A DNA stretch of 7,296 bases. Source: Candidatus Shapirobacteria bacterium. GTDB lineage: Bacteria > Patescibacteriota > Microgenomatia > UBA12405 > JAHJSD01. The position numbers and the translations under genes are program-made. Under the pieces are notes generated by a model. That model was not told the DNA's origin and ran no database searches. It saw nothing but the letters and a program-made list of their open reading frames with translations. The DNA is taken from the NCBI GenBank assembly GCA_027021145.1, contig JALUUX010000082.1, positions 1 to 7,296 of the forward strand, read 5' to 3'. Position 1 is the stretch's first letter; the number at the start of each line of letters is the position of its first letter. Below are positions 1 to 5,711 of the stretch, in pieces.

Positions 1-143
1 CCATCAGTTGAATTATTATCAACGATGATAATTTCCAAAGGGGAATAATTTTGCTCCAAATAATCCAAACACTCTTGAAGCAATTCCTTGGTATTGTAGT
101 TAACAATTACCGCTGAAACCAGGGGTCGTTTCTTTTTTGTCAC
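1..143 (-). CDS. Family 2 glycosyltransferase, N-terminal 47 residues (runs off left edge)
   Basis: This is the start of a GT-A fold family 2 glycosyltransferase, the class that moves a sugar from a nucleotide donor to a lipid-linked or surface glycan acceptor at the inner face of the membrane. Two hallmarks are visible: the first beta strand and loop VSAVIVNYNTKELLQECL (residues 9-26), and EIIIVDNNSTDG (37-48), whose Asp42 begins the nucleotide-binding segment. The VIVNYNT form is typical of the rhamnosyltransferase/WcaE-like branch, but donor and acceptor cannot be named from this piece. The start is GTG at 143; the in-frame codons before it are ACG, TTA and a TGA stop, so there is little other choice. 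No clear Shine-Dalgarno is present. The gene diverges from the ATPase at 401, and repeat copy 1 lies just before it. The family is confident; the rest of the protein is outside the window. Confidence 0.9.
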   Translation of the reverse strand, partial: MTKKKRPLVSAVIVNYNTKELLQECLDYLEQNYSPLEIIIVDNNSTD

Positions 144-157
144 CGTTAATCAACTCA

Positions 158-166
158 ATTTTACCA
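158..166 (-). promoter_or_regulatory. Possible extended -10 element for the glycosyltransferase
   Basis: Read on the minus strand this is TGGTAAAAT, which fits an extended -10 (TGn plus TAAAAT). No convincing -35 lies 16-18 bases upstream, where the repeat's GC-rich arm sits. Transcription would begin near 151, leaving a leader of only about 8 bases before the GTG at 143. The element straddles the edge of the palindromic repeat, so the repeat may supply part of the promoter. This is weak evidence from sequence alone. Confidence 0.25.
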
Positions 167-234
167 AAATCCCGGCCGATCGGCAGCAAATTTTGAATTC
201 AAAAATTCGTGCCGATCGGCACCAATTTTTGCAC
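160..234. repeat. 75-bp palindromic repeat, copy 1
   Basis: This stretch matches 1927-2001 at all 75 positions. Weaker similarity continues on both sides, to about 148 on the left with small indels and to about 239 on the right with two mismatches. It is internally symmetrical: the 10-bp palindrome GCCGATCGGC occurs at 175-184 and 211-220, and both are equidistant from a central GAATTC (195-200) set in A/T arms, so the whole element can fold into a long imperfect hairpin. It is non-coding and sits between the glycosyltransferase start and the ATPase promoter. It resembles a REP/MITE-type element. No transposase, target-site duplication or family name can be assigned from this window. Confidence 0.9.
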
Positions 235-255
235 CTAGACCCAAACCATAAAATC

Positions 256-273
256 CCAGATTTCAAAATCTGG
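256..273. repeat. Short perfect hairpin in the divergent intergenic region
   Basis: CCAGATTT and AAATCTGG form an 8-bp inverted repeat separated by two bases. It lies between the palindromic repeat and the ATPase promoter, where no transcript needs to end. It has no T-run directly after it on the plus strand and only a short T-rich stretch on the minus strand. An operator-like or structural role is as likely as termination. Confidence 0.45.
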
Positions 274-328
274 AATTGAAAAAGGAAATCGTAGAAAAAG
301 CCTTGGAAAAACACAATACCTAAATTTC

Positions 329-357
329 TTGACATTTATACTGTATCGTAATATAAT
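329..357 (+). promoter_or_regulatory. Sigma70-type promoter of the first ATPase
   Basis: TTGACA at 329-334 and TATAAT at 352-357 are separated by exactly 17 bases, a consensus housekeeping promoter. Initiation is expected near 364, giving a leader of about 37 bases before ATG 401. The -35 box coincides with a TTG that would open the longest reading frame, so that upstream start can be excluded: it would precede the transcript. Confidence 0.85.
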
Positions 358-400
358 TCGAATAGTTATTTACTATATACTAGAATACAAACTGAATAAG

Positions 401-1891
401 ATGATGAGAGCTCAAGTAATAGAAAATTTCTATAGAAACTGGCTGGCCAACCTTCCCATCTTAAGCGAAGGCTACATTTACGATAGCAAGGGAAAACTCC
501 GTCCCCCTCGGTATATATTCCGCTATTTTAAACAACTCATCTTAGATTTTCTCACCGACCAAATAAGCGAAAGTCAAAAAATTATCCTGTTACCTGGAAT
601 AAGAGGTGTGGGCAAAACCACCCTATTGATGCAACTTTTCAACCTGGAGAAATTTTTAGGAGCAGGCGACAGATTAGATTCTAAAATTTTACAAAATCTC
701 AAAAAATTCCACTCTCGTCTTTATCTTGATGTAAGCAAGCTTCACCTTGAACAAATCAGCCTCAAAAACTTTTTTAGTTTCTTCGAAAAAGCTAACAAAA
801 TTAATTTTGTTAGCTTGCAAAAAAAAGTGCTCTTGCTTCTGGACGAAATACATTTTGATGAAAACTGGGATCTTCTCCTAAAGACCCTTTTTGACACTAC
901 TAAAGGACACAAAAACCTTTTGGTAATTGCCACCGGATCCTCGGCTATAAATTTAAAGATGAGTCCCGACCTGATGAGAAGGTCCACCTTAAGAGAATTT
1001 TTCCCTTTAAAGTTTAGTGACTATCTTCTCCTCAAACACGATATCTATCCCAAAAAAACATTGACCCAAAAATTAAGACAATTACTTTTTGCCTCAAAAA
1101 GGGCCGAAGAAGTGTTCAAAGGATTGAAGGATAAGCAGGAATATGTGGATAATTTCTTTACAAAATTACCCCTGGGGTGTGAAGAGGACTTCTTTAACTT
1201 TGGCGGCTTCCCTTTTTGTCTCAAAGAAAAAAACGAAGTAGAAATAATAGAGAGGATAAAAAGCGTTATTAATGGCATTATTTTACGTGATGTTATCACT
1301 CTAAGGAATTTTAAGACACAAACTATAAACAAGATAGCTGACCTAGTATATCTCCTAGCCGTTTCAGATGTGATTAGCCACGAGAAACTATTAAAAACAC
1401 TCAAGATCGAAAACATTAGAACCTTAATGGCCCTCTTAGATGTTTTGGTGTTAAGCGGGATGCTGGTTAAGATAAGGGCTTTTGGGCGAAGTTATGGAAG
1501 CGCCCGAAAGACGCCGAAATATCTCTTTATTACCCCTTCCTTAAGGATGGCCATCCTAGGCAACAATCCGCCCTCAGGGATAGAAGGAAAAAAATTGGAA
1601 GACTATTTCGCCCTGATTTTTAAGAAGGATCTTGGAAAAGAGCCCAGTTTTGGTGAATTTCGCCTCTCCTACGATAGTGCCAAAAATGGTGCCGATTTCA
1701 TCCTAACCTTGAAAGATAACTCCCACATAGTAGTCGAAGTCGGTTTTGGCAAAGAAGACATAAAGCAGGTCAAAAATACCATGGCCAAAATTAAAAATGT
1801 CAGATACGGATTAGTGGTGGGCAGCAAAAGATTAGAAATAACAGAAGGAAATATTGTAAAAATCCCCCTAAAATTTTTACTCCTTGCATGA
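401..1891 (+). CDS. P-loop ATPase, AAA_14/DUF4143 type, 496 aa
   Basis: This is a predicted ATPase of the AAA_14 plus DUF4143 architecture, which is common in archaea and CPR bacteria and has no settled cellular role. Visible features are the Walker A loop GIRGVGKTT (residues 66-74), Walker B VLLLLDEIH (143-151, acidic pair Asp148-Glu149), the sensor-like strand VIATGSSA (175-182), paired arginines 193-194, the family motif GGFP (268-271), a winged-helix-like middle and a C-terminal PD-(D/E)XK-like segment. In that segment Asp432 and Glu446 remain, but the usual E-x-K reads EVG, with Lys451 a few residues on. No signal peptide or membrane helix is evident. ATG 401 was chosen because the consensus promoter at 329-357 lies inside the longer TTG-started frame; ATG 404 is equally possible. 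No strong Shine-Dalgarno is seen. The gene is bracketed by identical palindromic repeats and contains a 28-bp palindrome. It is only distantly similar to the ATPase that follows, so the two are old paralogues or separate arrivals. The family is confident, the function unknown. Confidence 0.88.
   Translation: MMRAQVIENFYRNWLANLPILSEGYIYDSKGKLRPPRYIFRYFKQLILDFLTDQISESQKIILLPGIRGVGKTTLLMQLFNLEKFLGAGDRLDSKILQNLKKFHSRLYLDVSKLHLEQISLKNFFSFFEKANKINFVSLQKKVLLLLDEIHFDENWDLLLKTLFDTTKGHKNLLVIATGSSAINLKMSPDLMRRSTLREFFPLKFSDYLLLKHDIYPKKTLTQKLRQLLFASKRAEEVFKGLKDKQEYVDNFFTKLPLGCEEDFFNFGGFPFCLKEKNEVEIIERIKSVINGIILRDVITLRNFKTQTINKIADLVYLLAVSDVISHEKLLKTLKIENIRTLMALLDVLVLSGMLVKIRAFGRSYGSARKTPKYLFITPSLRMAILGNNPPSGIEGKKLEDYFALIFKKDLGKEPSFGEFRLSYDSAKNGADFILTLKDNSHIVVEVGFGKEDIKQVKNTMAKIKNVRYGLVVGSKRLEITEGNIVKIPLKFLLLA
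789..816. repeat. Perfect 28-bp palindrome inside the first ATPase gene
   Basis: The 14-base arm AAGCTAACAAAATT is followed at once by its exact reverse complement, with no spacer. The protein encoded across it is part of EKANKINFVSLQ, between Walker A and Walker B. Read on the minus strand the stem is followed by a T-run, which resembles an intrinsic terminator for antisense transcription. On the plus strand it is followed by A-rich sequence. The role is unknown. Confidence 0.85.
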
Positions 1892-1926
1892 GAAAAATGA
1901 TCACTTCCAGCGAGAGCAATCATCAA

Positions 1927-2001
1927 TTTACCAAAATCCCGGCCGATCGGCAGCAAATTTTGAATTCAAAAATTCGTGCCGATCGGCACCAATTTTTGCA
2001 C
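1927..2001. repeat. 75-bp palindromic repeat, copy 2
   Basis: This is the second copy of the element at 160-234, in the same orientation and exactly 1767 bases downstream. The GCCGATCGGC palindromes lie at 1942-1951 and 1978-1987 around GAATTC 1962-1967. It begins 35 bases after the stop of the first ATPase and could form a strong hairpin in its 3' end, so it may also stabilise or end that transcript. The rest of this gap (2002-2075) holds nothing I can identify. Confidence 0.9.
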
Positions 2002-2075
2002 TTAGGCCTAATTAAGGCAGCATCGTAACTAGGAACCAACTCCATTTCTGAAAATTTCTACCCCGATCCAAAAAT

Positions 2076-2104
2076 TTGACTTAAAATTTTTACTATGGTA
2101 TAAA
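2076..2104 (+). promoter_or_regulatory. Sigma70-type promoter of the second ATPase, nearly leaderless
   Basis: TTGACT at 2076-2081 and TATAAA at 2099-2104 are 17 bases apart. Initiation six to eight bases past the -10 falls around 2110-2112, only two to four bases before ATG 2114. This predicts an almost leaderless mRNA. Confidence 0.75.
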
Positions 2105-2113
2105 TTTTCAGAG

Positions 2114-3283
2114 ATGAAAAAAAGATATCTAGCCAACCAAATTGTTGCCGACTTAAAGGAAAAGATTGTTCTTATTGCTGGTCCTCGGCAAGTGGGCAAA
2201 ACCACTTTAGCCCAGTATATAGGGAGAAAATATTTTCCCTTGTTTTCTTATTACAATTGGGATTACCAACCAGATAGAAAAAAAATAATCAACTTTCATC
2301 TTCCTGGAGAGGCACAACTACTTATCTTTGATGAACTTCATAAATATAAAAACTGGAAAGCTTATGTCAAAGGAATTTTTGACAAACACAAAGAAAGATT
2401 TAAAATTTTGGTCACCGGCAGTGCTAGGCTTGATGTTTATCGTAAAAGCGGAGAGTCCCTCTTTGGCCGCTATTATTTTTACCTCCTCCATCCTTTTTCT
2501 CTGGCCGAACTTTTGGATTTGAAACCCCAATTCAATCTTGTCGGAGAACTAAACTTTAAACCCAAAAAGAGAAGCAAAAAAGTTCTACAAAGACTCTTTG
2601 AATTTGGTGGTTTCCCTGAACCCTTTATTAAAGCTTCAAAAAAGTTCTGGCAGCGCTGGCAGGCAGAAAGAATTGATCGACTAGTTAAAGAGGAAATCAG
2701 GGAATTAGCTCAGATAAGTGATTTATCTAATTTGCAGGTGCTGGTGGAGTTAATTCCTGGCAAAGTCGGCTCGCTTTTGTCAGTGAGTAATATTGCTGAA
2801 GATCTTCAAGTAGCTCACAAAACCGCCCTCTCCTATCTTCAGACCCTGGAAAATTTTTATTATCTTTTCCGAATTTATCCCTTTGCCAGCAAAAAAATAA
2901 GATCATTGCGAAAACGAGCCAAAGTCTATCTTTGGGATTGGTCCCAACTTGAAGACGAAGGAGCTAAATTTGAAAATTTAATTGCTTCTCATTTGTTAAA
3001 GTTTGTTGATTTTATTAAAAATTCTGAGGGAGAGAAAATAGCACTTTTTTATTTACGCGACTTGGAGGCTAGAGAAGTTGATTTTCTAGTTTGCCTAAAG
3101 GGAAAACCTTGGTTTGCCGTGGAAGCGAAATTAAAAGAAGGAGAAACGAAAAATCTTGAGTATTTTGGCAGAAAACTAAAAATTCCTTATCTATATCAGG
3201 TAGTTAAAGAAGAAAACAAAGACTTCTTCAAGGGAGAAGTAAGAGTAATAAGTGGGGAAAAGTTTTTAACCGGGCTGGTTTAA
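2114..3283 (+). CDS. P-loop ATPase, AAA_14/DUF4143 type, 389 aa
   Basis: This is a canonical-length member of the AAA_14/DUF4143 ATPases. Domains in order: Walker A GPRQVGKTT (residues 23-31); Walker B LLIFDELHK (69-77, Asp73-Glu74); sensor-like LVTGSAR (99-105); GESLFGR (113-119) followed by the PFSLAEL segment typical of the family; GGFPEP (165-170); a winged-helix region around VSNIAEDLQVAHKTALSYL; and a C-terminal PD-(D/E)XK-like fold with REVDF (Asp323) and VEAK (Glu337, Lys339). Unlike the first ATPase, this nuclease-like site keeps its D...ExK residues. The family is known for that arrangement, but a nuclease activity is not established. It looks cytosolic, with no signal peptide. ATG 2114 is set by the promoter immediately upstream; there is no room for a Shine-Dalgarno on the predicted transcript. 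Whether it works with the neighbouring ATPase is unknown. The family call is strong, the biological role open. Confidence 0.92.
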   Translation: MKKRYLANQIVADLKEKIVLIAGPRQVGKTTLAQYIGRKYFPLFSYYNWDYQPDRKKIINFHLPGEAQLLIFDELHKYKNWKAYVKGIFDKHKERFKILVTGSARLDVYRKSGESLFGRYYFYLLHPFSLAELLDLKPQFNLVGELNFKPKKRSKKVLQRLFEFGGFPEPFIKASKKFWQRWQAERIDRLVKEEIRELAQISDLSNLQVLVELIPGKVGSLLSVSNIAEDLQVAHKTALSYLQTLENFYYLFRIYPFASKKIRSLRKRAKVYLWDWSQLEDEGAKFENLIASHLLKFVDFIKNSEGEKIALFYLRDLEAREVDFLVCLKGKPWFAVEAKLKEGETKNLEYFGRKLKIPYLYQVVKEENKDFFKGEVRVISGEKFLTGLV

Positions 3284-3346
3284 ATTTGAGTAAAGTTTAT
3301 TAGAAAGGCTAATTCCCCAGTATTTTCAAACGAAACCCTAATAATA

Positions 3347-3360
3347 GACAAAAATTTGTC
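3347..3360. promoter_or_regulatory. Inverted repeat overlapping the -35 of the coiled-coil gene
   Basis: GACAAA and TTTGTC are separated by two bases, and the right arm runs into the TTGTCA -35 box. A dyad in this position could be a repressor site, but it is short and AT-rich, so chance is a real alternative. Confidence 0.3.
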
Positions 3361-3384
3361 AATTGGAAAAATTTATGATATAGT
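3356..3384 (+). promoter_or_regulatory. Sigma70-type promoter of the coiled-coil gene, nearly leaderless
   Basis: TTGTCA at 3356-3361 and TATAGT at 3379-3384 have a 17-base spacer. The expected start of transcription, about 3391, is only a few bases before the GTG at 3394. It has the same geometry as the promoter of the second ATPase. Confidence 0.7.
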
Positions 3385-3393
3385 AACCGAAGC

Positions 3394-4224
3394 GTGGCAA
3401 AAGTAGATTTCTCTTCAATCAGCTACAAAAGTCCCAAAAACGAGATTTGGACCGCCTACAAAGAATTAAGGCAACTGCTAGAGCAGAGAGAAACAGAAAA
3501 GCCAGTTCAGCTAGAAAGGGAAAGAGTTAGACCTGATTGGCGGCAACAAGTTTTGCAGGCAGTGAAGAAAATAGAGAATCAATTGGAGAAAAAAAGAGAA
3601 GAACTTAATCAGTTGAATGAGCAGATTAGAAAAGCAAAAGAGGAATTTGAGAATCTTTATCAAATTAAAGTTAAAGCTCAAACTTTGGCTAACTTAGAAG
3701 AAAAGATTGCCTCGCTGGAGAGTTTATATCAACGGAGGCAGGAACAATTGGAGGAAGAATATCGGCAGGAGAAAGCTTGGCGGAAAAAGAGATTGGAAAA
3801 AGAGGAAGAAGAAATCCGGTTTGGTTTGGAACTGAAAAGACGCCAGCTGGAAAGAGAGATTAGTCAGACTGAGAAGGAGTGGCAAGAGAAGGAAAAACAC
3901 TATCAAGAACTACAACAGGAGGTGGCCAATTTTCCTAAAGTTTTACAACAAGAACGAGAAAAGACTGAAAGAGAGGTTAAGAAGAGTTTGGAAAAAGAGT
4001 TTGATCACGAGAAACAGATGTTGTTACAAAAATATCAAGCAGCCCAAGAACTTTTGAATCAACAAATTAAAAACTTGCGAGAAAGGACACGGGAACAGGA
4101 GGAACAAATTAAGTTGCTTAATCTTCAATTGAAAGAGGCCCATCAAAAAATTAAGGAGTTGGCTGTCGCCGCCCTGGAAGCAGAAAAGCCCCGAGAGGCA
4201 AGAACCCCAAAAGAGAACTCCTAA
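3394..4224 (+). CDS. Conserved coiled-coil protein of unknown function, 276 aa
   Basis: After a short N-terminal segment containing tryptophans 19 and 49, residues from about 50 to 262 are almost unbroken Glu/Lys/Gln/Arg-rich heptad-type helix. There is no signal peptide, membrane helix or catalytic motif. The final part, LQLKEAHQKIKELAVAALEA, and the mid-region ELNQLNEQIRKAKEEFENLY resemble, from memory, a widespread family of bacterial coiled-coil proteins with no known function. Low-complexity helices can mislead, so that link is tentative. The start is GTG 3394, fixed by the promoter directly upstream; no Shine-Dalgarno is expected on such a transcript. It is separated from the ATPase by 110 bases and has its own promoter, so co-function is not implied. 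A structural or scaffolding role is plausible but unproven. The reading frame is clearly real. Confidence 0.85.
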   Translation: MAKVDFSSISYKSPKNEIWTAYKELRQLLEQRETEKPVQLERERVRPDWRQQVLQAVKKIENQLEKKREELNQLNEQIRKAKEEFENLYQIKVKAQTLANLEEKIASLESLYQRRQEQLEEEYRQEKAWRKKRLEKEEEEIRFGLELKRRQLEREISQTEKEWQEKEKHYQELQQEVANFPKVLQQEREKTEREVKKSLEKEFDHEKQMLLQKYQAAQELLNQQIKNLRERTREQEEQIKLLNLQLKEAHQKIKELAVAALEAEKPREARTPKENS

Positions 4225-4279
4225 CAAGTAAAGAAATAATAGTGTGTAATTGACAAAGACCATCGAGCCTAGTGAGGTA

Positions 4280-4434
4280 ATGTTTGAAATTAGCTATCAC
4301 CAATGTTGCGATAGTGGTACGAAGGTAGCCTTGACAAAAGAAAAAAGGTGGACCAAGAACAACTAGGCCAATTGAGTCAAAAACTTAAAATCAATCCCCG
4401 AGAAATTATTCGGGAAAAAGCCGCCAATTTTTAG
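4280..4434 (+). pseudogene. Possible ArsC/Spx-like remnant, frameshifted and internally shortened
   Basis: Two short frames together resemble the two ends of an arsenate reductase/Spx-type (thioredoxin-fold) protein. The first frame opens at ATG 4280 and reads MFEISYHQCCDSGTKVAL, similar to the family's Y-H-x-x-x-C...AL opening. It stops at TAG 4364-4366. The second frame (from about 4348 to TAG 4432-4434) reads VDQEQLGQLSQKLKINPRE followed by IIREKAANF, close to the family's EEL..LL.KLGISPREIIR.K segment. The frames meet at six A's (4341-4346), where one extra A would join them. Even joined, the product is only about 51 residues, against the usual 110-120, with the middle missing. The 3' end overlaps the stop of the hydrolase gene on the other strand. 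The rest of 4225-4430 shows no other gene. Chance similarity is possible. Confidence 0.35.
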
Positions 4435-5042
4435 TTAACTAATTTAAATTGGGGGCCGTGACCGGGATAGACCATGAACTGGTCAAAATGCTGCTTAATT
4501 TTCCTTAGCGATTGTTCCAGTTCCACTCTTGAACTATAAGGTAAATCAGTCCGACCAACCGCATTATAAAAAATCGTATCGCCGCTAAAAAACAGGCGCT
4601 CTGATTCTGAATAAAAACCCACTCCTCCCGGCGTATGACCGGGTAAATGAATAATTTTTAGCTTTAATCGACCTAGCTTGATCGTTTGTTTTGCCTCTAA
4701 CCAAAGATCAACCCGAGGGGGCTGTTCCACAATCTCTCGTTTAAGCCACCACCGAGCCGAAGTCGTCATTAACCGAATCAAGGGCTCATCAGCCTGATGA
4801 AGTCCAAATGGAATTCGAAAAGCCAGCTGTAATTCTCGCGCCGCCAAAATATGATCAAAGTGGCCATGAGTAGCCAAAATAACCTTAGGTTTTAAATCTA
4901 GCTGAAGGATTTTCTCACTAATAAAATTAGCCTCATCACCTGGATCGATAATCACTGCCTCCTTAGTCTCAGGTGCCCAAACTAGATAGCAATTGGTAGC
5001 CAACTCACCGACAGGTAAAGTTTCAACTTTAATCGAAGTCAC
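4431..5042 (-). CDS. Metallo-beta-lactamase-fold hydrolase, glyoxalase II-like, 203 aa
   Basis: This is a compact binuclear-metal hydrolase of the metallo-beta-lactamase superfamily, closest in pattern to glyoxalase II/YcbL-like enzymes that hydrolyse glutathione-type thioesters or related substrates in the cytosol. The full ligand set is visible: THGHFDH (residues 58-64, His59, His61, Asp63, His64), HLPGHTPGG (His136), SGDTIF (Asp155), GRTDLP (163-168) and YPGHGP (His195). The C-terminal substrate-binding domain of true GloB is absent, so the natural substrate is uncertain. The start is GTG 5042, one base after the TGA of the sugar transferase. A G-run nine bases upstream and GGTGAG directly before it may serve ribosome binding, so translation is probably coupled. 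It is the last gene of the minus-strand unit. Its partner in the pathway is not evident, and the link to glycan synthesis may be positional only. Confidence 0.9.
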   Translation of the reverse strand: MTSIKVETLPVGELATNCYLVWAPETKEAVIIDPGDEANFISEKILQLDLKPKVILATHGHFDHILAARELQLAFRIPFGLHQADEPLIRLMTTSARWWLKREIVEQPPRVDLWLEAKQTIKLGRLKLKIIHLPGHTPGGVGFYSESERLFFSGDTIFYNAVGRTDLPYSSRVELEQSLRKIKQHFDQFMVYPGHGPQFKLVN

Positions 5043-5043
5043 C

Positions 5044-5676
5044 TCACCAAGCCCCCCGGGAACTTAACACTACCGGAATAGTTTTCAAAATCAGCCATAA
5101 ATCAAATAAAAGCGATTGGCGTTGAGCATAAGAATAATCCAATTTGATCCGCTGCTCAAACCCAATTTCGGATCGACCACTTGTCTGCCATACCCCGGTC
5201 AGACCAGGCTTAATTCTCATCACCGCCTGGGCATATTTTTTCAGCCGAGGATGTTTTTTCAACTGATTTTCCAGCTCATCCGGCTTATAGGCTCGCGGCC
5301 CCACCAAAGACATTTCGCCTTTCAAAATATTAATCAATTGAGGCAGCTCATCTAGACTTAGCTTTCTTAATACCCGGCCCACCCGAGTTACCCGGGGGTC
5401 ATTTTTGATTTTATAGCTATTCTTTTGATAAATTCGGCGCAAGCGAGGATCACGCTGAAGAATCTCCTCGGCATTAGCTACCATAGTGCGAAACTTAATC
5501 ATCAGGAAATCTTTGCCTCCCGCTCCTACCCGCTTTTGGCGAAAAAAAACTGGACCCGGCGAGTCCAGTTTAATTAGAAGGGCAATAATTAAAAAAAGAG
5601 GACAACCAAAAATCAAACCCATCAGTGAACCAACTAAATCCAAACCTCGCTTTGTCAGCTGATAATAACCCTTCAT
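5044..5676 (-). CDS. Polyprenol-phosphate sugar-1-phosphate transferase, 210 aa
   Basis: This is a bacterial sugar transferase (PF02397, the WcaJ-C/PglC type). It is a monotopic membrane enzyme that moves a sugar-1-phosphate from a nucleotide sugar onto a polyprenyl phosphate, the first step in building surface polysaccharide or glycoprotein glycans. It contains only the catalytic core. KRGLDLVGS (residues 9-17) leads into a hydrophobic re-entrant helix (about 14-35) broken by Pro26. Then come SPGPVFFRQKRVG (39-51), IKFRTM (60-65), DPRVTRVGRVLRKLSLDELP (93-112), where the catalytic Asp109-Glu110 pair sits, MSLVGPR (122-128) and KPGLTGVWQTSGRS (156-169). ATG 5676 is preferred over the upstream TTG at 5715 because AAGGAG lies five bases before it and the family begins here. 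The TTG form would overlap dnaJ by four bases. The sugar cannot be deduced. The glycosyltransferase at the left edge would act later in such a pathway. Confidence 0.93.
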   Translation of the reverse strand: MKGYYQLTKRGLDLVGSLMGLIFGCPLFLIIALLIKLDSPGPVFFRQKRVGAGGKDFLMIKFRTMVANAEEILQRDPRLRRIYQKNSYKIKNDPRVTRVGRVLRKLSLDELPQLINILKGEMSLVGPRAYKPDELENQLKKHPRLKKYAQAVMRIKPGLTGVWQTSGRSEIGFEQRIKLDYSYAQRQSLLFDLWLILKTIPVVLSSRGAW

Positions 5677-5681
5677 TGACT

Positions 5682-5694
5682 CTCCTTGATTATA
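5682..5694 (-). promoter_or_regulatory. Strong Shine-Dalgarno deciding the sugar transferase start, with a -10-like box
   Basis: On the minus strand AAGGAG occupies 5687-5682, five bases before ATG 5676, the clearest ribosome-binding site in the window. Just before it, TATAAT (5694-5689) looks like a -10, with TTGAGA (5715-5710) as a poor -35 only 15 bases away. A transcript from that box would begin within or after the Shine-Dalgarno, so the site makes most sense on an operon mRNA started further upstream. Confidence 0.6.
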
Positions 5695-5711
5695 ACAAAT
5701 GAAGCTTGGTC

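Noticed and set aside
150..335. 61-residue minus-strand frame over the palindromic repeat
   Set aside because: It is composed largely of translated repeat and AT-rich spacer, ends before the glycosyltransferase start and has no ribosome-binding site or recognisable family.
160..2001. Repeats as a CRISPR array or as attachment sites of an integrative element
   Set aside because: There are only two copies, 1767 bases apart, with no short regular spacers and no cas gene, integrase or tRNA in the window. Excision by homologous recombination remains possible and is reported separately.
1892..2113. Possible tRNA or small RNA gene between the two ATPases
   Set aside because: Apart from the palindromic repeat and the promoter, no cloverleaf arms, T-loop motif or other RNA-gene signature is visible.
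4250..4281. TTGACA at 4250-4255 as a promoter for the small frame at 4280
   Set aside because: The best -10 (GGTAAT) is 20 bases away and overlaps the ATG, so the geometry is wrong.
4397..4414. Hairpin CCCGAG / TTCGGG in the convergence zone as a terminator for the minus-strand unit
   Set aside because: The stem is only six pairs including one G-T, and on the minus strand it is not followed directly by a T-run. It also lies in the PREII-coding part of the ArsC-like frame, so its sequence may be coding in origin.
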